Made by a program: the position numbers and the translations under genes. A DNA stretch of 59,225 nt from an uncultured Bacteroidales bacterium (lineage in GTDB: Bacteria > Bacteroidota > Bacteroidia > Bacteroidales > WCHB1-69): assembly GCA_900315705.1 (NCBI GenBank), contig ONAB01000019.1, positions 1 to 59,225 of the forward strand. The letters run 5' to 3'. Under the pieces are notes generated by a model. It did not search any database. It was not told where the DNA came from and saw only the letters and a program-made list of their open reading frames with translations. Positions within the stretch are counted from its first letter, which is position 1. Each line of letters opens with the position of its first letter. This document shows positions 54,223 through 59,225 of the stretch, piece by piece.

Positions 54223-54407
54223 GGGGTTCCGCTGCTCACTGCGTCCGCAGCGGAATGGCGGGGGCCGCCGGAGGGAACAGGGGGAGATGGGCGGCGAGGG
54301 AAAAGGCTCCTGCAACGGCACGCCCCAGCCCGCCGCCCATCTCCCCTTCTTCTCCCCGCTTGCGGCGCACCATTCCGCGCAACGCGCCAGCGGTGAGCGG
54401 AATCTCC
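54223..54407 (-). mobile_element. MITE-like element, copy 2 (inverted)
   Basis: Read on the minus strand it aligns with 25177-25366 over its whole length, including GGAGATTCCGCT at one end (54396-54407 complement), AATGGTGCGCCGCAA, GGGGAGATGGGCGGCG, the GTGCCGTTGC stretch and CCTTTTCCCTCGCCGCCCAT. The far end is less perfect (AGCGGAACCCCC). No ORF is present. Confidence 0.8.
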
Positions 54408-54455
54408 CGATTTACGATCTAAAGTCTAAAGTCTTACGTCTCAAGTCTAACGTCT

Positions 54456-55523
54456 TCATTCTTCATTCTCAATTGCCTTATATCCTCCCCACTTCTTGCT
54501 GCCGGTGTGTTCGATGAGGCCCTGCTTCTTGAGTTCTGAGATGCAGCGCTCGACGGTTCTTGACGAGAGTTTGGTTTTGGCAGAGATTTCTGCGGATTTG
54601 CATCCGGGGTGCTTGCATATATATTGGAGAACGGTATCCTGTTTCTCTTCAGACGGAACATAAATGCTTTTTCTCCCATTTTCTTGTTCAACATCCAATG
54701 GCCGATCCTCTTTGTCATATTGATTTGTATGGAGATGCGCTCCTATGACAACGGCTGCCCAATGATTGTGTTGTGTGTCCAAATCAAAAGCAAGGGGTGT
54801 CTCCATCCAGGGCATCTTCCTCATAACCATAGTCGTTCCATCACACGATTCAACATACTGGATGGAAACGATAACGGAGGGGGAAATACGGATAAACTCC
54901 TTGTCACCAAGATATTGCTCCATATATTTGATGGAACAATAGCGGGTGAACACACCACCGTCCGCTGTATAGACATACGTGTAATTGCCCTTTTTCTTGC
55001 AATAAAAGATATCGTCAACGGAAATATGCCGACAATTGTTGTATTTATCACAAACATCAATCAACCGGGCATACTGGTAAACGGTTCTGGTTTCAATTTC
55101 TAAAGAGTGTTGCAGCTGTTTCATTTCCCGTATAACATAAGGGGCGGTATTGAAAGCTAGATTACGGCAAAAAACAAGGAACAGGTGAGGAAAGAAAAAA
55201 TGAAACAATCCTTCTTCACTTATCCATTGTGCATTGCTCTTTGCAATAAAGGAGCAGCCCATAGCCAATTCGGCACATCCTGCTGCCAGAGAGGTGGCAG
55301 CGACCGCAACCCAATACAGGACTATGTATCTTTGTCGCAGTTTGGGATAGAAGACATAATAGTTGGAGTACAGAACAGCCAGCAGCAATAATCCGGAGAG
55401 GAACTCTTTGGCAGTGCTGCCTAAATACGGCCTGAGGAACGCATTCCTTGAGAAAAACCAAAGCAGGGCGGCGCAAAACAGGACATTCAGCAAGATGGAA
55501 ACAACGGCGTTTTTGTGTTTCAT
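54456..55523 (-). CDS. Membrane-anchored LytTR regulator with C-terminal winged helix
   Basis: The 355-residue protein has four hydrophobic segments in the first 130 residues (about 8-25, 42-60, 68-90, 106-125), a LytTR DNA-binding domain (about 165-245; VDDIFYCKKKGNYTYVYTADG, ... FIRISPSVIVSIQYVE) and a C-terminal winged helix (about 290-345; VLQYICKHPGCKSAEISAKTKLSSRTVERCISELKKQGLIEHTG). No receiver domain is present, so membrane input probably controls it directly. The start is chosen at MKHKNAVV because a -7 box lies at 55550-55557, inside the longer possible ORF. Confidence 0.87.
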   Translation of the reverse strand: MKHKNAVVSILLNVLFCAALLWFFSRNAFLRPYLGSTAKEFLSGLLLLAVLYSNYYVFYPKLRQRYIVLYWVAVAATSLAAGCAELAMGCSFIAKSNAQWISEEGLFHFFFPHLFLVFCRNLAFNTAPYVIREMKQLQHSLEIETRTVYQYARLIDVCDKYNNCRHISVDDIFYCKKKGNYTYVYTADGGVFTRYCSIKYMEQYLGDKEFIRISPSVIVSIQYVESCDGTTMVMRKMPWMETPLAFDLDTQHNHWAAVVIGAHLHTNQYDKEDRPLDVEQENGRKSIYVPSEEKQDTVLQYICKHPGCKSAEISAKTKLSSRTVERCISELKKQGLIEHTGSKKWGGYKAIENEE

Positions 55524-55549
55524 AACACGTTTATTTATAAAGACAGCGG

Positions 55550-55557
55550 CAAAGATA
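55550..55557 (-). promoter_or_regulatory. -7 box TATCTTTG for the LytTR gene
   Basis: On the minus strand TATCTTTG lies 26 bases before the ATG at 55523. Confidence 0.6.
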
Positions 55558-55765
55558 GACATTTTTTTGCCAGAAATCTCTTCTGCTATTGTTTAATCCG
55601 CCAAAACACTGTCTCGACGTATTAAACAGGTGTCTTCACACAAAACACTGACCACTAGATTCTTATAATATCATTTCAATAGTTTCCAGACAATGCAACA
55701 TCATATTTTTGGTGTGACGGAACATATTCTTGCTTCGGCGGATAAAAAAATGGAAAAATTGATTG
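55558..55765. other. Divergent spacer without a gene
   Basis: AT-rich sequence with AAAACACTGTC and CAAAACACTGACC words about 55 bases apart (near 55603 and 55642). They could be regulator sites; nothing else is evident. Confidence 0.4.
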
Positions 55766-55773
55766 TATTTTTG
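55766..55773 (+). promoter_or_regulatory. -7 box TATTTTTG for the cysteine-rich lipoprotein gene
   Basis: TATTTTTG lies 43 bases before the ATG at 55817. Confidence 0.55.
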
Positions 55774-55816
55774 CCGGTACAACAAACACAAATTATTATA
55801 AACAAATAAAAAAGCG

Positions 55817-56314
55817 ATGAAAAAAGTATGGACAATGGCGCTGCTCGCAGTTCTTATTCTGGGTGCGTGTGAGAAAGAAAACACTAAAAACGCGGTACAT
55901 CAACAGTCTCGCAACCGCGTAATCCTGTCTTCTGAATATGGCAAGACTGGAAATTCGATAATCCTTATGATGGACATTGGGCACGATGGAAAGACTTGTA
56001 CCGGTTGTGTTCTGCAAGGAGGTCAGTTGATTCATAAAAACTGTATGGGCCACGGCAACTATTGTGCGACCTCTGCAGCCGTGCAGCTTCAGCAGGCGGG
56101 TTACACCATCAATGCCGTCACGACCGACACGTTCGACCTCACCTCGGAGGACTTCTTCCTTATGCCCGACCGTTCGCTGGACTACACGGACGACAAGAAC
56201 AACCACTACTATCTGAACATTCCCGGCCAGATGGTCTATCGCGACTCCACCACCCTCCAGTTCACCTTCACCGGACTGTTCTTCAGTAACTCGCCGGCGT
56301 ACGAGAATGATTGA
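55817..56314 (+). CDS. Small cysteine-rich lipoprotein
   Basis: The 165-residue product has a lipoprotein signal (LILGAC, lipidated Cys at residue 18). The mature part has a cluster CTGCVLQGGQLIHKNCMGHG followed by NYC, that is C-x2-C-x12-C-x6-C with two His nearby, then a beta-rich tail (YYLNIPGQMVYRD, LQFTFTGLFFSN). The cluster could bind metal or form disulfides. I do not recognise the family. It stands divergent from the LytTR gene and is followed by a small T9SS protein. Confidence 0.75.
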   Translation: MKKVWTMALLAVLILGACEKENTKNAVHQQSRNRVILSSEYGKTGNSIILMMDIGHDGKTCTGCVLQGGQLIHKNCMGHGNYCATSAAVQLQQAGYTINAVTTDTFDLTSEDFFLMPDRSLDYTDDKNNHYYLNIPGQMVYRDSTTLQFTFTGLFFSNSPAYEND

Positions 56315-56403
56315 TTTCTAACTGTGTGTCGTAGGAAAGCAGATTTTTATCACTTTATTAAGGTTCAAAGACAAATTCATAAACCATAAAAAATCCAAGA
56401 ATT

Positions 56404-57315
56404 ATGAAAAGAAGAATTTTACCCTTAACAGTTTTAATGCTGCTGCTTTTTTTCAGTTGTGAAGCGGTGTGGGGGCAGAATGATTCTGACACCCTTTATG
56501 ATGTCTATATTGGAGACACCGGTTTTAATGAGTCGAACGACAACATTACCGGGGATTTTATTACCGGACACGTTTCGTACAACTCCGACACGCATACTTT
56601 GACGTTGCAAGATGCGACTCTCTCGGGGAATATTGATTTCTGGAGACACTTCGTCAAATTGAAACTCATAGGAGATAATTACATTGATGGATTGTTTATT
56701 GGTCCCGACTCCTGTGCGATAATTGGCCCCGGATATTTAAGAGTGGGGAATGATACGGTTGGAACGGCCATAAATGCAGAAAGAACCACCTTCCTGTTGC
56801 TGGAAGGAAGGGCAACACTCGACATTGTGTCCAATCATTTGGGAATCAACACCTATTACGATTATGTGTTTGATGATTATTTTCATATACCCTGTTTTCT
56901 TATAGACAGCAGTTCTTTGACAATCACGGCCCCCACCTGTTACAATCTCATCGATTGCTGGTGGCTGCTCGGATGTCATATTGTGTCTCCTGCTGATGTG
57001 GATTATAATCCATACAATTATTCTTTTGAACAAGACGGGAATGCGATAACCCACTTGAATAATTATCTTGAGATTCAAGCAAATGTGACAGGCCTGTCCA
57101 TCGTCAGCAGGCCAGAAGTGCGCGTTTATGGAGTTTCTGGAGGCATACGGGTATGTTCCGACAAACAACCGTACCAAAATGTAGAGGTGATGAATATGTT
57201 AGGGCAAACCCTGTATTGCAGGCCTTTACAAAGCGATGAGGACTTTATCCCCATTCGTTCGGGGATTTATATTGTTCGGGTAGGGAAAACGACCGAGAAG
57301 GTGATAGTAAGATAA
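56404..57315 (+). CDS. Small T9SS-type secreted protein
   Basis: The 303-residue product has a signal peptide (about 1-24, ending VWGQ), a beta-helix-like region (about 35-220; SYNSDTHTLTLQDATLSGNI is typical of Bacteroidales secreted repeats with a VSYxxxTxTLTLxxA pattern) and a C-terminal sorting-domain-like end (VRVYGVSGGIRV, VEVMNMLGQTLYC, SGIYIVRVGKTTEKVIVR). It is probably exported by T9SS. Function is unknown. A subtilase gene follows 29 bases downstream. Confidence 0.8.
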   Translation: MKRRILPLTVLMLLLFFSCEAVWGQNDSDTLYDVYIGDTGFNESNDNITGDFITGHVSYNSDTHTLTLQDATLSGNIDFWRHFVKLKLIGDNYIDGLFIGPDSCAIIGPGYLRVGNDTVGTAINAERTTFLLLEGRATLDIVSNHLGINTYYDYVFDDYFHIPCFLIDSSSLTITAPTCYNLIDCWWLLGCHIVSPADVDYNPYNYSFEQDGNAITHLNNYLEIQANVTGLSIVSRPEVRVYGVSGGIRVCSDKQPYQNVEVMNMLGQTLYCRPLQSDEDFIPIRSGIYIVRVGKTTEKVIVR

Positions 57316-57344
57316 TGGTTTATCTATCGAAAAATAATAATGAT

Positions 57345-59225
57345 ATGAAAAAAATAATTGTATTATTTGGTTTTATTGTTGTCTTTTTTAGTTCAAAGGC
57401 TCAATCGACATTCTATTACTATCGAGGCAACAAAGTGTTTCTTAATGAAAACAAATCCATCAGGTACATATCGTATAATCGTAACACTCCTGAAGAACTT
57501 CTCATTTATGTGGATAGTTTGTTGTCGGGATGTTGTAGCAAAATAGACACCTGTACGGCATTTTTTAACAAATACTACGTCAAAAACAACAAAAACAGTA
57601 CGTTTGAGACTATCGTTGATCAATATGACACACTTTTTATCCTTAACACACCTGACTATGCACAAGCTGACTCACTAATATTGTATCCTACAAGAGAAAT
57701 ATTGTTGAAAATCAGGGAAACATACTCTATTCAAACAATATTGACTGATCAGAATGTGCCGTATTCTCATTATATAGAAGACGATTATAACAATCGCTGC
57801 TATACTGTTTTTTTAACAACAGATTCCGCAATAAAATATGCTTCAATACTTTATGAAACAGGTTTTTTTGAATACGCGGAGCCAAATCTTGTAGGCTCTG
57901 TTGCTAATTTCGGATATTATGACAACACATATTTTTCCCAACAATGGGCAGTACTGAACGAAAATGTTAACATCAATGTGTTGCCGGCTTGGGAGATAAC
58001 GACAGGGGATGCCGACTTAAAAGTGGCTGTGCTTGATTGTGGAATCGAACTAGACCATCCTGACTTGGTGGACAATTTGGTGGATGGATATGATGCTGTT
58101 GATGACGACAACCATCCGTCTTCAGTCTGTTGTGGTTGGAATGAGAACGATTATGATTTTCATGGAACCTGTTGTGCAGGTGTTATTGGGGCATCTGATA
58201 ATGAGGAAGGTATAGTTGGTATTTCCCACACGTCAAAAATTGTCCCAATACGTATCGGACACACTGTGGTCTATGGGACTAAGGGACTTCCTCCTGGGCC
58301 ACCACCACCACATCCTCATACCAGATTCATAAGCAGTTATTCGTGGATAGTGGATGCTCTTAATCACGCCTGTTATTTAGACGGTGCAAGTGTGATTAGT
58401 TGCTCTTTTGGTATTATGACACCGTCTTCTGCTATTGAAAACAAAATCAATGAAATAACGGAAAACGGAAGAGAAGGAAAGGGTTGTGTCGTTGTTACAA
58501 GTGCGGGAAACACCTATATTGATAATAGCATATCTGTTTGGGATACACTGAATTATTTGTCCAGGCATCCAAATGTGATATCAGTTGGCTCTGTCAACCC
58601 TTGTGGTGAAAGGGTTGTTTTTGGTAATCACTGCAATTTGACATCTTCTTACAACAGTTGCTATGGTGACAGTTTGGATGTAGTTGCTCCAGGTATCCAT
58701 ATTCCAACCACTCAAATCAATGGAGAATATGTGAATGTTTTTTCGGGAACTTCTTCCGCAACGCCTCATGTGTCGGGACTTGCAGCCCTCATACTCACTG
58801 TTAATCCTTGTTTGACTTGGAATGAGGTCAAATATGTAATAGAATCAACTTGCACGAAGGTAAGCCCTAGTATTTATGCCTACGAGGATAGCCCTAACCA
58901 TCCTAATGGAACTTGGAACAATGAAGTCGGATATGGTCTTGTGAATGCTTATCAATCTTTATTAAAGGCGCAACTACTCGGAAGATACTCTTTTGTGAAC
59001 GATACAACAATAACTTCAGATATTACTTGGATAGCAAATCAGTTTGTAAATCATAATATTACAATTGATTCACTTGCAACTCTAACTATTACGGACACTT
59101 TGTTTATAGCAAAAGGAGCCCGAATCATCGTGCGCCCCGGCGGTAAGCTCATTGTGGATGGTGGCACGCTGACCAACTCCTGCACGGGCGAGATGTGGCA
59201 GGGCATTTACGTGGAGGGGCACAGC
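57345..59225 (+). CDS. Subtilase (S8) of T9SS type, 3' end outside the window
   Basis: An open frame of 627 codons runs from ATG 57345 to the window edge without a stop. It has a signal peptide (1-21, ending SKAQ), a propeptide-like region (22-190) and an S8 domain with D231 (VAVLDCGIELDHPDL), H273 (DFHGTCCAGVIGA) and S470 (FSGTSSATPHVSG). After about residue 545 a strand-rich region begins (ITIDSLATLTITDTLFIAKGARIIVRPGGKLIVDGG), as in large T9SS proteins, so a sorting domain beyond the edge is expected. Cysteines are unusually frequent. Composition changes from AT-rich to GC-rich near 59119. Confidence 0.88.
   Translation, partial: MKKIIVLFGFIVVFFSSKAQSTFYYYRGNKVFLNENKSIRYISYNRNTPEELLIYVDSLLSGCCSKIDTCTAFFNKYYVKNNKNSTFETIVDQYDTLFILNTPDYAQADSLILYPTREILLKIRETYSIQTILTDQNVPYSHYIEDDYNNRCYTVFLTTDSAIKYASILYETGFFEYAEPNLVGSVANFGYYDNTYFSQQWAVLNENVNINVLPAWEITTGDADLKVAVLDCGIELDHPDLVDNLVDGYDAVDDDNHPSSVCCGWNENDYDFHGTCCAGVIGASDNEEGIVGISHTSKIVPIRIGHTVVYGTKGLPPGPPPPHPHTRFISSYSWIVDALNHACYLDGASVISCSFGIMTPSSAIENKINEITENGREGKGCVVVTSAGNTYIDNSISVWDTLNYLSRHPNVISVGSVNPCGERVVFGNHCNLTSSYNSCYGDSLDVVAPGIHIPTTQINGEYVNVFSGTSSATPHVSGLAALILTVNPCLTWNEVKYVIESTCTKVSPSIYAYEDSPNHPNGTWNNEVGYGLVNAYQSLLKAQLLGRYSFVNDTTITSDITWIANQFVNHNITIDSLATLTITDTLFIAKGARIIVRPGGKLIVDGGTLTNSCTGEMWQGIYVEGHS

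Noticed and set aside
55524-55562. Longer LytTR protein start
   Set aside because: It would place the -7 box at 55550-55557 inside the coding region; MKHKNAVV is a natural membrane-protein start.

Overview
The window is a Bacteroidales chromosome segment. It starts inside the 5' end of a 16S rRNA gene on the minus strand. Most genes with a visible promoter carry the Bacteroidetes -7 box (TAnnTTTG). Envelope proteins end in type IX secretion (T9SS) sorting domains, and the repertoire (HU-poor intergenic repeats aside: MATE, TraB/GumN, POT, MacB-type export) fits an uncultured T9SS-bearing Bacteroidales, perhaps related to Paludibacteraceae or Porphyromonadaceae. That placement is inference; only the phylum/order signals are visible.

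Layout. 1-9.3 kb: 16S 5' end and its promoter, a TraB/GumN protein, a membrane protein, a YD-repeat-like secreted protein, a MATE exporter, a lipoprotein and metG, separated by repeat-rich spacers. 9.7-24.4 kb: a defence island built on a type I restriction-modification locus, in the order HEPN-like protein, hsdM, Fic, hsdS, a TIR / membrane protein / TIR-like triad, a PD-(D/E)XK protein, AbiH, a RloA-like ATPase with RloB, hsdR, and a NERD/zinc-finger nuclease overlapping hsdR. Short copies of the hsdS 3' end lie between the cargo genes. 24.4-26.5 kb: a mosaic of hairpin repeats, a MITE-like element and the 3' remnant of an AlbA_2-type gene. 26.5-32.5 kb: a GlsB-type membrane protein and a very large T9SS adhesin of alternating FN3 and adhesin modules, both on the minus strand. 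32.6-45.1 kb: twelve closely spaced minus-strand genes (ABC exporter with GntR regulator, SppA, a subtilase fused to a beta-barrel, and a MacB/HlyD/TolC tripartite exporter), with a GntR-type operator/promoter at one end and a strong terminator at the other. 45.7-50.7 kb: yicC-der-GNAT and trx-POT transcription units. 51-53.7 kb: two class I aminotransferases. 53.7-59.2 kb: a second repeat cluster, a membrane-anchored LytTR regulator, a cysteine-rich lipoprotein, a small T9SS protein and a subtilase gene that runs off the right edge.

The most notable content is the hsd defence island. Three hsdS-tail copies delimit cargo genes, which suggests repeated capture or loss of cassettes downstream of hsdS. 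One cassette is a tight three-gene TIR / membrane / TIR-like operon in which the second TIR-like protein has alanine where a glutamate is expected. The intergenic repeats form several families whose stems change in a compensating way between copies. Nothing here was checked by database search; all family names rest on motifs read from the sequence.
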